Source of the DNA: Streptomyces huiliensis
Lineage (GTDB): Bacteria > Actinomycetota > Actinomycetes > Streptomycetales > Streptomycetaceae
Reading direction: 5' to 3'
NCBI RefSeq assembly: GCF_020037025.1
Contig: NZ_JAIQLH010000149.1
Location: 1 to 35,319, forward strand
DNA: 35,319 nt
Shown: piece after piece, positions 17,521-26,160 of the stretch
Numbering within the stretch: position 1 is the stretch's first letter
Layout: every line of letters begins with the position of its first letter
Program-made: the position numbers and the translations under genes
Notes under the pieces: model-generated
The model's database searches: none
What the model saw: only the letters and a program-made list of their open reading frames with translations
What the model was told of the DNA's origin: nothing

Positions 17521-19114
17521 GCCGCGCGGCGTGACCGTCCGGACGGAGGCCGCGCCGGCCGCCGCCACGGATGCGTCGTACCGCGCCCTGCTGCTGGTCA
17601 CCCTGGTCCCGGCCGTGCTGCTGCTGGCCGCCGTGGTGCGGCTGCCGTGGGCCGGGGACCTGGGGATGCACGCGGCGGTGGTGGAGCGGCTGCGCGCGGA
17701 TCTGCCGCATCCGGGGCATCCGCTGGTGGACGCGGACGTGCCCAGCCCCTACTACTCGCCCTGGATGGTCGTGCTGGCGCTGCTCGCGGCGGCGACCGGG
17801 GCGAGCGCGCCGGCCGTGCTGCACCTGGCCGCGCTCGCCGGGCTCGTCGCGTTCGGCACCGGGGTGCGCGCGTTCGTCCGGACGCTGACCGGGCGGCGCG
17901 CGGCCGTGCCGCTGGCGCTGCTGTGTGTCCTCTTCCTGTACGGCACCCGGCTGTTCGCCTGGAGCGGGGTGCCCGGCCTCACCTCGCTCGCGCTGACCGC
18001 CGCCTATCCGAGCACGTTGGCGCTGGGGCTGGCACTGCACCTGTGGGCCTTGACGCGGCGGGCGGTGGCGGAGCGGTGGAGGATGGCCCGTTTCCTGGGG
18101 CTGGGGCTGCTGCTGGCCCTGGTGCTGCTGGTGCACCAATTTACGGGGGCGGTGGCGGCGTTGGGGGTGGTGTCGGTGCTCTTGGGGGCGCGGCCTCTGC
18201 CGACACGCGCCGTCTGGCTCCGGGTGGGCGCCGGGGCGCTGCTCGCCGGAGCGGTGCTCGCGGCATGGCCGTACTACCCCTTCACCGCGCTGTTCGGCGC
18301 CGACGGGCTGGAGGCGATCCACCGGTCGCTCTACCGGCATCTGCTGCCCAAGTTCTGCCTGGTGAGCCTGGGAGTGGTGGCGCTCTGTGCGCGGTGGCGG
18401 CGGGATCCGCGGGATCCGCTGGTCCTCCTGTTCCTTCTGGGGACGGTGGTCTTCGCGGCGGGCGGTCTGACCGGCCACTGGTCCTGGGGGCGGATCCTGC
18501 CCGCGGTGCTGCTCCCCGCGCAGCTGGCCCTCGCGGTGGAGGCGGCGGGGCGGGCCGGCCCTTCGGCGGACGCGGCCGGGGGGATCGGCCGCCGGGCCGG
18601 ACCGTCGGCGGATGCGCCCGGGGGAACCGGCCGCCGGGCCGGACCGCTGCTCGTCGGGGCGACCGCCGCCGCCCTCCTGACCGGGGCGTACGTCCAGGCC
18701 GGAGCCGTGTCCTACGCCCTGCCGGCCCGCGCCGCCCGGATCGTCCGGGCGCACGTCCCGTCCATCGCCCCGTGGCCGTCGTTCGCCTGGGCGGCCAGGC
18801 GGGTGCCGGCCGGGGAGACGGTCATGACCGACGACTACCTCGCGCTGCGGATGCTGCCCGCCTACGGGCCGTACACCGTCGCCCCCGCCTATCCGGACGT
18901 GTTCCTCACCGATGAACAGGAGCGCAGGGCGGTGACACGGCGCTATTACGCGCCCTCCGCCGACCGCGCGCAACGGCTGAGCGCCCTGCGGGCGTACGGG
19001 GCGCGCTGGGTGCTGCAGAGAGACGGCGGGCCCGGCCTGCCGCCCGACGACCCGGCCCTGCGGCGTGCCGCCCGGGGCCCCGGAGGACTGATGTTGCTGG
19101 AGGTGAAGCGATGA
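17504..19114 (+). CDS. Polytopic membrane protein, GT-C-like
   Basis: This 536-residue protein has about ten hydrophobic segments and a soluble C-terminal part. The first external loop carries an acidic/His motif, AGDLGMHAAVVERL (D52, H56), then PSPYYSPW, resembling the first-loop acidic motif of GT-C transferases that use lipid-phosphate sugars. I do not recognise a named family. A 42-bp in-frame tandem duplication (residues about 350-381) lies between two hydrophobic segments. The GTG at 17504 overlaps the previous gene by 17 nt with AAGGAG 13 nt upstream. The GTG at 17531 is a plausible alternative without a visible ribosome-binding site. It overlaps the next gene by ATGA, indicating translational coupling. 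Confidence 0.75.
   Translation: MGGPAEPRGVTVRTEAAPAAATDASYRALLLVTLVPAVLLLAAVVRLPWAGDLGMHAAVVERLRADLPHPGHPLVDADVPSPYYSPWMVVLALLAAATGASAPAVLHLAALAGLVAFGTGVRAFVRTLTGRRAAVPLALLCVLFLYGTRLFAWSGVPGLTSLALTAAYPSTLALGLALHLWALTRRAVAERWRMARFLGLGLLLALVLLVHQFTGAVAALGVVSVLLGARPLPTRAVWLRVGAGALLAGAVLAAWPYYPFTALFGADGLEAIHRSLYRHLLPKFCLVSLGVVALCARWRRDPRDPLVLLFLLGTVVFAAGGLTGHWSWGRILPAVLLPAQLALAVEAAGRAGPSADAAGGIGRRAGPSADAPGGTGRRAGPLLVGATAAALLTGAYVQAGAVSYALPARAARIVRAHVPSIAPWPSFAWAARRVPAGETVMTDDYLALRMLPAYGPYTVAPAYPDVFLTDEQERRAVTRRYYAPSADRAQRLSALRAYGARWVLQRDGGPGLPPDDPALRRAARGPGGLMLLEVKR
18551..18646 (+). repeat. 42-bp in-frame tandem repeat inside the GT-C-like gene
   Basis: Two 42-bp units (18551-18592, 18593-18634) and the first 12 bases of a third encode RAGPSADAAGGIGR, RAGPSADAPGGTGR and RAGP. 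They lie in a hydrophilic segment between membrane helices. Unit length is a multiple of three, so copy-number change would keep the frame. Confidence 0.85.
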
Positions 19115-20346
19115 GTGCGCCGGACGATGGGCCTCCGTCCCGCGACGGCTTCGCGCGCTGGATCGCCGGCCGGGCCTCGTGGCCCGTCCTGACGGCGGCG
19201 CTGCTGGTCTACGTGCTCAGCGCCGGGCGGATGCTGGGCGTCCGCCGGGCGGGCATGGACAACGCGGTCGTCGTCCGGGCCGCGCGCGCCCTGCTGGAGG
19301 GCGGCTCGCCGTACGCGGACAAACGGTTTCTCTATCTGCCGGGCGCGGTGTTCGCGGCGCTGCCGCAGGCGCCGTTCGGCGACGCGTCGCTGTCCCGTGC
19401 GGTGCCCTTCGCCACCGCCGCGCTGGTGCTCGTCGGCGTCGTGCTCGCCCTGCGGATCTTCGGCGTCCGGGCGGACAGCCGGCTCGCCGCCGCCCTGACC
19501 GCCGGTCTCGGCCTCTTCCTCCCCTTCCAGAGCATCGTCCACCTGGGCAACTGGACGGCGGCCTCGGCCGTGGCCTTCCCCGCCGCGCTGCTGCTCGCGC
19601 TCCGCGGCCGCTGGACCGCGGCCGGCGTCACCGTCGGCCTGGCCGTGGCGCTCAAGCCGATGCTCGTACCGCTGCTGCTGCTCTTCCTGCTCGCCCGGCG
19701 CCGGCGGGCGCTGGCGTGGGCGGTGGCCCTGCCCGTGGCGATCTCCCTGGCGGCGGCGCTCGCCATGCCCCGGCCGGGCCTGTTCCTCACCAAGACGCTG
19801 CCGTTCCTGCTGCACGGCCAGGACGACTACGCCGCGCCCTTCGACGCCTCGTGGACCGCCGTCCTGCCGCGGCTGGGGGTCCCGCACCTCCTGGCGTTCG
19901 CGCTCGCCGCCTGCGCCGCCGCGGCGGTGCTCGCCGCCGCCCGGCTGCGCTGGCGGCGCGGGGGCGACGAGGCGCTGCGGCTCGTCGAGACCGGGGCGCT
20001 GCTGATGCTCGCCGCGTTCCTGGTCTCCCGGCCGTCCTTCCTGCACTACGCCCTGGTGATCGTGCCCGCGCTCGTGGCGTCGGTGGTGGTGCGGGGGGCC
20101 GCCGCACGCTCCGTGTGGTTCTGGATGGCCCTGTTGCCGCAGCTCGCGGGGGTGTCCTGGCCGGAGCTGGGCAGTGCGCGGCGGCACGCCTTCCGGGACA
20201 TCGTGATGTTCACCGGGATGGCGGCGGTGCTCGCCGCCGACGCCTGGCGGAGCCGCCCGCGGACCGCTCGGACGGTGACTGTCAGTGGTGTCACCTACTC
20301 TCTGAGTAGTGATCCGGCTCTCCGGGATCCTTCCGAGATGAGGTGA
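19111..20346 (+). CDS. GT87-like membrane glycosyltransferase (DUF2029 family)
   Basis: This 411-residue polytopic protein resembles GT87/DUF2029 transferases, which use polyprenyl-phosphate mannose on the outer membrane face (for example PimE in mycobacteria). Family features are MDNAVVVRAARALLEGGSPY (49-68) with the loop aspartate D50, followed by FLYLPGAVFAALPQAP, FQSIVHLGNW, and VALKPMLVPLLLLFLLARRR. About ten hydrophobic segments are visible. The ATG at 19111 overlaps the preceding stop as ATGA, and the next gene starts 4 nt after its stop. Acceptor unknown. The neighbouring lipid-P-mannose synthase gene makes that donor the likely one. Confidence 0.82.
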   Translation: MSAPDDGPPSRDGFARWIAGRASWPVLTAALLVYVLSAGRMLGVRRAGMDNAVVVRAARALLEGGSPYADKRFLYLPGAVFAALPQAPFGDASLSRAVPFATAALVLVGVVLALRIFGVRADSRLAAALTAGLGLFLPFQSIVHLGNWTAASAVAFPAALLLALRGRWTAAGVTVGLAVALKPMLVPLLLLFLLARRRRALAWAVALPVAISLAAALAMPRPGLFLTKTLPFLLHGQDDYAAPFDASWTAVLPRLGVPHLLAFALAACAAAAVLAAARLRWRRGGDEALRLVETGALLMLAAFLVSRPSFLHYALVIVPALVASVVVRGAAARSVWFWMALLPQLAGVSWPELGSARRHAFRDIVMFTGMAAVLAADAWRSRPRTARTVTVSGVTYSLSSDPALRDPSEMR

Positions 20347-20349
20347 CTT

Positions 20350-23142
20350 GTGCCCGCCGCGCCCCCGCGTCCCGTCCCCGACGTCAGCGTCGTCGTCATC
20401 GTCCACAACGACGAGCGCAGACTGCCGCGCGCCGTGCGGTCCGTCCTCGGCCAGTCGCTGCGCAACCTCGAAGTGATCGTCGTGGACGACTGCTCCACCG
20501 ACGGCACCCCCGAGCAGGTCCGCCGGCTGATCGCCGCCGACCAGCGTGTGAGCGGCCTCCGGCTGCCGGTCAACAGCGGCGGCTGCGGGGCGCCGCGCAA
20601 CGCGGGCATCGCCGCCGCCCGCGCGCCGTACCTGATGTTCCTCGACAGCGACGACGAACTGCCGTACCACGCCTGCAAGTCCCTGCTGCTGACGGCCGAA
20701 CGCACCGGCGTCGACCTGGTGGTCGGCGAGGTCACCCGGCTCTACGAGGCCACCGGCACCACCGGCCTCTGGTACCCCCGCCTGTTCTCCGAACCCCGCG
20801 TCGTGGAGGGCATCGCGTCGGCCCCGGAGTACTTCCTCGACCACCTCTCCACCAACAAGCTCTACCGCGCCGACTTCCTCTCCCGCCACGGGCTGCGCTT
20901 TCCCGAGGACATCCACTTCGAGGACCAGTACTTCAGCGCCCGCGCCTACACGCTCGCCGAACGCTTCGCCGTCGTCCCCTGGTCCGTCTACACCTGGCGG
21001 CTGGCCGCCGACCCGGCCACCCTGTCCATCTCCTCCAGCCGGCACCGCATCCGGAACGTCGAGGACCGCCTCACCGCCTCCCGCCTCACCGACGCCTTCC
21101 TGGAGGAGACGGGCCGCGCGGCGCTCAAGCCGGCCAAGGACGAGGCGTTCCTCCGCCACGCCCTGCGGCTCTACCTGGGCGACCTGCCGTTCCGGGACGG
21201 GCCGTGGACCGAGCGGTTCGCGGAGGTGGTGACGCCCTTCCTGGCGGGCGTCGACCCGCGGGCGGTCGAGGCCCTGCCCAGAGAGCAGCGGATCTGCCAG
21301 TACCTGCTGAGCGCCGGGCGCCTCGCCGAGGCCGCCGAGTGCGCGCGCACCCTCGACCGGCCCCGGATCGCCCCGCGGCGCGTCGTCCGGCACGAGGGGC
21401 GCACCTACTGGGGCGGCACCGCGCCCGCCGACGCCCGGGCCGCCGCCGAGCTCGACATCACCGACTGGCACCTGGAAGCCCAGCCCTTCACCACCGGCCC
21501 GCTGCGCCACGAGGTGACCGCCGTCGAACCGCACGGCACACGGCTGCGGATCACCCTGCGCACCTACGATCCGGGCGGGCTGCTCGCCGGGCCCGCCGAC
21601 GTCACCGCCGAGCTCCGCGTCGCCGCCCGGGCGGCCCCGCTCGCCGTCCCTTTCGGCTACGCCCCCGCGCCCGACGACGCCGGCGTCCGCACCGCGGAGC
21701 TCGTCCTCGACCTCGCCCGGGTGCCGCTCGGGCCCAAGGGGTTCACCGGCCGGCGCCATCCCGTGGTGACCCTCGGCCGGCTGGGGCTGCGCCGCACCGA
21801 CCCCGTCCTCGCCCCCACCGGGCGCCCCGGGCTGCGGGCCCGTGTCGGCGGGCACGACGTGCGGGTCGGCTGCGAGGACGGGGGCGTGGGGCGGCTGGAG
21901 ATCCGGTGGGAGCGGACCGGGCCGCGGGCCCGCGCCGAATCCCTGGCCCCGCCGCTGGAGCCGGTCCGCGCCCGCTGCGCACGGCTGGCCCGCCGCGCCA
22001 CCGGACCCGGCGCCAAGGCCCTCGTCTCCCACGAGCTCCACCGGCTCCCCGTCGACGAGCAGCTCGTCGTCTTCGAGGCCCTGGAAGGCCGCGGCTACGC
22101 CGACAGCCCCCGCTACATCCACGAGGAACTGCTCCGCCGCGACCTGCCGCTGTACGCCGTCTGGTCGTACACCGGCAGCCGCGCCGACTACCCGAAGGGC
22201 GTCCCGCTGGTCCGACGCGGCAGCTGGGAGTACGTGCGGACGCTCGCCCGCGCCCGCTACTGGATCGACTCGCACGGCTTCCCCGCCCACCTCCCCAAGC
22301 ACCCCGGCACCCGCTACCTCCAGACCTGGCACGGCCAGGCGCTCAAGCACATGGGGTACGACGCCCCCGAGCTGCGGCTCGCGGGCCCCGCCCGGCGGGC
22401 GCGGCACCAGGCCATGGTCGACCGCTGGGACGCCCTCATCGCCCCCAGCGAGGAGTTCGAACGGACCTTCGTCCAGGGCAACGCGTACGGGGGCGAGCTG
22501 CTGCGCACCGGCCTCCCGCGCAACGACGTCCTCGTCCGGTGGAACGAGCCCGCCCAGCGCGAGCGAGCCGCCGCCGCCCGCGAACGGCTCGAGATCCCCG
22601 ACGGGAAGAAGGTGCTGCTCTACGCGCCGACGTTCCGCGACGGCGCCCGGGCCAGCGGCGCGTCGATCCGGGTGGACCTGGAGGAGCTGGTGCGCCGGGT
22701 GGGCGACGCGTGGACGGTGGTCGTCCGCCCGCACTACTACGAGCGGTTCACGGTCGCCCGGGAGGTGGGGCACGCGGTGCGGGACGGCCGGGAGTTCGCC
22801 GACCTCAACGACCTGCTGCTGGCCTCGGACGCGCTGCTCACCGACTACTCGTCCGTGATGTTCGACTACGTCAACCTGGGCCGTCCGGTGCTGCTCTACG
22901 CCGACGACTACACGGACTACCGGTCCACCCTGCGTGGCACCTACTACGAGCTGGCGGACATCGCGCCCGGCCCGCTGCTCACCGGGACCGGTGAACTCGC
23001 GGCGGCGCTGCGGGACCTGGGGGCGGTGCGGGAGGAGTGGGCCGGGGCGTACGAGCGGTTCCGGGCGCGCTTCAACCCGTACGAGACCGGGCGGGCCGCC
23101 AAGGCCGTTGTCGACCTCTTCTTCACCGGAGGCGCGCGATGA
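20350..23142 (+). CDS. GT2-CDP-glycerol glycerophosphotransferase (TagF-like) fusion
   Basis: This 930-residue two-enzyme fusion has no membrane segments. The N-terminal GT2 domain (about 10-240) has VSVVVIVHNDERRLPRAVRS, VVDDCSTDGT, NSGGCGAPRNAGIAAAR and the DxD LDSDD (98-102). A middle region (about 300-560) has no clear family. The C-terminal TagF-like domain (about 570-925) shows TWHGQALKHMG (about 657), RPHYY and TDYSSVMFDYVNLGRPVLLY (about 829), matching the catalytic His and phosphate-binding residues of teichoic-acid polymerases. It should glycosylate and add polyol-phosphate units to a lipid-linked or wall polymer at the inner membrane. The GTG at 20350 follows GAGGTGACTT. It overlaps the next gene by ATGA. 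Confidence 0.9.
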   Translation: MPAAPPRPVPDVSVVVIVHNDERRLPRAVRSVLGQSLRNLEVIVVDDCSTDGTPEQVRRLIAADQRVSGLRLPVNSGGCGAPRNAGIAAARAPYLMFLDSDDELPYHACKSLLLTAERTGVDLVVGEVTRLYEATGTTGLWYPRLFSEPRVVEGIASAPEYFLDHLSTNKLYRADFLSRHGLRFPEDIHFEDQYFSARAYTLAERFAVVPWSVYTWRLAADPATLSISSSRHRIRNVEDRLTASRLTDAFLEETGRAALKPAKDEAFLRHALRLYLGDLPFRDGPWTERFAEVVTPFLAGVDPRAVEALPREQRICQYLLSAGRLAEAAECARTLDRPRIAPRRVVRHEGRTYWGGTAPADARAAAELDITDWHLEAQPFTTGPLRHEVTAVEPHGTRLRITLRTYDPGGLLAGPADVTAELRVAARAAPLAVPFGYAPAPDDAGVRTAELVLDLARVPLGPKGFTGRRHPVVTLGRLGLRRTDPVLAPTGRPGLRARVGGHDVRVGCEDGGVGRLEIRWERTGPRARAESLAPPLEPVRARCARLARRATGPGAKALVSHELHRLPVDEQLVVFEALEGRGYADSPRYIHEELLRRDLPLYAVWSYTGSRADYPKGVPLVRRGSWEYVRTLARARYWIDSHGFPAHLPKHPGTRYLQTWHGQALKHMGYDAPELRLAGPARRARHQAMVDRWDALIAPSEEFERTFVQGNAYGGELLRTGLPRNDVLVRWNEPAQRERAAAARERLEIPDGKKVLLYAPTFRDGARASGASIRVDLEELVRRVGDAWTVVVRPHYYERFTVAREVGHAVRDGREFADLNDLLLASDALLTDYSSVMFDYVNLGRPVLLYADDYTDYRSTLRGTYYELADIAPGPLLTGTGELAAALRDLGAVREEWAGAYERFRARFNPYETGRAAKAVVDLFFTGGAR

Positions 23143-24314
23143 ACCGGCCTTCCGCGGGCCGCGGTACCGCGGCCTCCCGGCGCAACCTCTTCCTGGTCGG
23201 CGTCGACGTCGACTCGATGGGTGGTTCCCAGCGGGTGCTGCACACCCTCGCCCAGGGCTTCGCGGACCGCGGGCACCGGGTGGAGCTGATCGGCATCCGG
23301 CCGAGCCCCGAGCCGCACACGTACCACGCGCGGCCGGCGTACCGGCGGGCCACGCTGTACCGCTCCCCGGCCGCGCCCGCCCGGGACTTCCTCAACCCGG
23401 CCGAGCGGCTGCGGCCGTCCCGGCTGCGGGCCCGGCGCGCCGCGCGGCGGGACGGCGAGCGGGCGCGGGAGCGGCTCGCCCGGCGGTTCGCGGCGGTGCC
23501 GGACGGTTACGTCGTCATCGGGTCGCCGTGGGCGGCGGACTGGCTGCGGACGGTGGAGCGGCGGCACCTGAAGGTCATCGGGCAGTACCACGAGTCCTTC
23601 GCGCAGGCCGCGGCGTCCGCCAACCTCCGGTTGATCCTGCGGCACTATCCCGCCCTGGAGAAGGCGGTGTTCCTCAGCGAACCCGACGCCGAGGAGTTCC
23701 GCCGCCGGCGTCTGCCCAACGCGGCGGTGGTGCCCAACCCGCTGCCCTTCGCCCCCGGTCCGCCGGCGCCGCTGGACACCCGGTGCGTGGGCGCCGTCGG
23801 CCGGCTGGAGCCCGTCAAGCGACTCGACCGCCTCGTCGACGCGTTCGCCGCGGCGTGCGGTGGGCGGCCGGAGTGGGAGCTGCACTTCTTCGGGGACGGG
23901 CCGGAGGAGGCGGTGCTCCGCGAACGGGCCGCGCGGCACGGCATCGCGGACCGGGTCCGCTTCCGGGGCACCGTCCGGGACATGGCCGCCGCCTACCGGG
24001 AGCTGTCCGTGGTGGCGCTCACCAGCGAGTGCGAGGGGCGGCCCATGGCGTTGGCGGAGGCGTCCGCGTGCGGGGTGCCGTGTGTGAGCTTCGATCTGTC
24101 CGGTGGCGTGCGGGAGTTGGTGGACCACGGGCGGACCGGGGTGCTGGTGCCGCGGGGGGACGGGGACGCGTTCGCGGCGGCCCTGGGGGAGTTGGTGCGG
24201 GACGCGGCGCTGCGGGAGCGGTATGGGCGGGCCGCGCGGGAGCACGTGGCGCCGCTGGCGCTGCCGGGGGTGCTGGACCGGTGGGAGGAGCTGTTCGAGG
24301 AGGTGGACCGGTGA
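23139..24314 (+). CDS. GT4-family glycosyltransferase
   Basis: This 391-residue retaining GT-B transferase opens with GVDVDSMGGSQRVLHTLAQ. The C-terminal nucleotide-sugar domain has VGAVGRLEPVKRLDRLVDAF, FFGDGPEEAVLRERA and the E-x7-E motif EGRPMALAE, followed by GGVRELVDHGRTGVLVP. This resembles TagE/TarM-like and other wall-polymer glycosyltransferases. Donor and acceptor are not determinable. Start ATG overlaps the TagF-fusion stop (ATGA), so it is the last gene of the coupled run. The next gene is convergent, with only 59 bp between stops. Confidence 0.87.
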   Translation: MNRPSAGRGTAASRRNLFLVGVDVDSMGGSQRVLHTLAQGFADRGHRVELIGIRPSPEPHTYHARPAYRRATLYRSPAAPARDFLNPAERLRPSRLRARRAARRDGERARERLARRFAAVPDGYVVIGSPWAADWLRTVERRHLKVIGQYHESFAQAAASANLRLILRHYPALEKAVFLSEPDAEEFRRRRLPNAAVVPNPLPFAPGPPAPLDTRCVGAVGRLEPVKRLDRLVDAFAAACGGRPEWELHFFGDGPEEAVLRERAARHGIADRVRFRGTVRDMAAAYRELSVVALTSECEGRPMALAEASACGVPCVSFDLSGGVRELVDHGRTGVLVPRGDGDAFAAALGELVRDAALRERYGRAAREHVAPLALPGVLDRWEELFEEVDR

Positions 24315-24373
24315 GGGTGGGGTGTGGGCGGAGTGTGGTCGGCCGATTCCGGATGTTCCTGGTGCTACGGGTG

Positions 24374-26047
24374 TTACGGACGTGGGGTTCTGCGGCGGCG
24401 CAGCCTTCGGGCGGCCAGGAGCAGTGCGCACAGCGGTCCTGCGGCGACCCGCAGGGAGAGGGAGCCGTTCGCCGTCGCGTAGGGGCGCACCAGCAGGAGC
24501 CCGTGGCGGGCGCTCGGCAGGGCGCGGCGGCCCAGGGCGCCGCCGGCCGCCCGGACGGCGGTGCGGATGACGCCGCCGCGCGCGCAGTGCAGCCGGACGC
24601 GCAGGTCCCAGGTGTGCGGCCGGTGGCCGGTCCCCGGCGCGGCCAGGGGGGCCAGGCCGATGCGCAGTTGGGCGGTCCAGTCGGGGCCGTCGGCGGACAG
24701 GGAGGCGCGGGCTTCGAACGCCGTTCCGCCGCCGCGCGGCCGGAGTTCGACGTCCACGGTGTGCGGGCGGGCCGCGGCGAGCCGTCCGTACAACTCGTGG
24801 ACGCGGAGCCGGAGCTCGGCCCGGGGCGGGCCGGTCAGCAGGCGGAGCGTGGCGTCGACGGTCACCGGCAGCCGGCGGGCGGGCGCGGCGCCGGGGCCGA
24901 CGAGACCGTCGAGGGTGACCACCGGCAGGTCGTCCGCCCAGACGGGAATGGTCCCGGCCCGGGCGTAGGGCGGCAGCAGTCGGGCCGGGCGGGCGGCGAG
25001 CTGGGCGAGGCGGTCCAGGTCGCGGGGGTCCGCGGCGGCCAGGACGACGCGGGCGATCCAGCGGGCGGGGGCGCGGGCCGCGGCCAGCTCCGCCTCGGCA
25101 TAGCCGGTCAGGAATTCGCGGGTGGCGTGCCACCAGGCGTGCCGGTAGCCGTCTCCGCGGGCGGGCAGTTCGCGTACGTACATGCGCAGGTCGTGGTCGA
25201 GGAACTTCACCCGGGCGGCGTGCGCGAGTGGGTCCCGGCCGGCCGCCCGGTAGATCTCCACACCGCGCCGGTGGGCGCGCAGCCGGGCGTGCCAGTTGCC
25301 GATCCGGTCCCGGTCCAGGGAGATCGACGGACGGGCGGCGCCGCGCCGTACGTGCCAGACGTAGACGGTGTCCGGGACGGTCGCGATCCGGGGGGCGGCG
25401 GCGAGGAGCCGGGCGCTGAAGACGAAGTCCTCGTAGGGATAGGGCCCTTCGGGGAACGCGACGCCGTGCTCGGTGAGGAAGCGGCGGTCGTAGAGCTTGT
25501 TGACGCAGAGGGTGTCGTGGAGGAGCGCGGGATGGTGCTCGGGGGAGCGGTGCAGGGCGGCGGCGCGGTAGAGGCCGGGCTGCCAGTGGGTGTCGACGCG
25601 CTGGGGGAGTTCACGGCGCACGCACAGGCCCGCGGCGACGGGCGCCTCGTGACGGAGGGCGGCGGCCAGGAGCGTCTCGGCGGCGCCCGCGGGGAGGACG
25701 TCGTCGCTGTCGAGGAACATCACGTAGGGCGTCCGCGCGGCCCGGACGCCGTCGTTGCGCGGGGTGCCGCAGCCGCCGCTGTTGACGGTGCGGTGGATGA
25801 CCCTGAGCCGGGGGTGGCGGGCGGCCAGCCGGTCGAGGACGGCGCCTGTGCCGTCCGTCGAGGCGTCGTCGACGGCGATGACCTCCGCGACGGCGGGGCC
25901 CTGGGCGAGGGCGGAGCGTACGGCGGTGCCGATGTGGGCGGCGTCGTCGTAGCCGATGACGATCACGCTGACGAGGTCGGTGGGCAGGGTGCCGGGAGCG
26001 TGTGGCAGGGCAGGGGTTCCGCTCTCGTTCACTGTCACGAAAGACAT
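24374..26047 (-). CDS. GT2 glycosyltransferase, paralogue of the fusion's N-terminal part
   Basis: This 557-residue protein has an N-terminal GT2 domain (about 25-260): VSVIVIGYDDAAHIGTAVRS, VDDASTDGTGAV, NSGGCGTPRNDGVRAAR, LDSDD (112-116), and LCVNKLYDRRFL plus PYEDFVFSARLL. These blocks closely match the GT2 half of the 20350-23142 protein, including the region after the core. The C-terminal 250 residues (sugar-polymer-binding-like beta segments by composition) lack the TagF domain and end in a weakly hydrophobic segment and RRLRRRRTPRP. The start is uncertain: the ATG at 26047 has no ribosome-binding site, and GTGs at codons 4 and 6 are alternatives. It probably acts on the same polymer. 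Confidence 0.83.
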   Translation of the reverse strand: MSFVTVNESGTPALPHAPGTLPTDLVSVIVIGYDDAAHIGTAVRSALAQGPAVAEVIAVDDASTDGTGAVLDRLAARHPRLRVIHRTVNSGGCGTPRNDGVRAARTPYVMFLDSDDVLPAGAAETLLAAALRHEAPVAAGLCVRRELPQRVDTHWQPGLYRAAALHRSPEHHPALLHDTLCVNKLYDRRFLTEHGVAFPEGPYPYEDFVFSARLLAAAPRIATVPDTVYVWHVRRGAARPSISLDRDRIGNWHARLRAHRRGVEIYRAAGRDPLAHAARVKFLDHDLRMYVRELPARGDGYRHAWWHATREFLTGYAEAELAAARAPARWIARVVLAAADPRDLDRLAQLAARPARLLPPYARAGTIPVWADDLPVVTLDGLVGPGAAPARRLPVTVDATLRLLTGPPRAELRLRVHELYGRLAAARPHTVDVELRPRGGGTAFEARASLSADGPDWTAQLRIGLAPLAAPGTGHRPHTWDLRVRLHCARGGVIRTAVRAAGGALGRRALPSARHGLLLVRPYATANGSLSLRVAAGPLCALLLAARRLRRRRTPRP

Positions 26048-26160
26048 TTTTATCGGTTAAGAGGGATGAATCCGGTGATTCTGGGCTCTGGTGTGCCGGG
26101 CGTGGGAGCGCGCGGCGGGACCTGGGCCGGGTTGGCGAGTGGGGACGGAAGGGGGCGGCG

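Noticed and set aside
18946..22773. Long minus-strand frame opposite the GT-C and TagF-fusion genes
   Set aside because: It has no recognisable motif and lies opposite three recognisable genes. It is a by-product of high GC.
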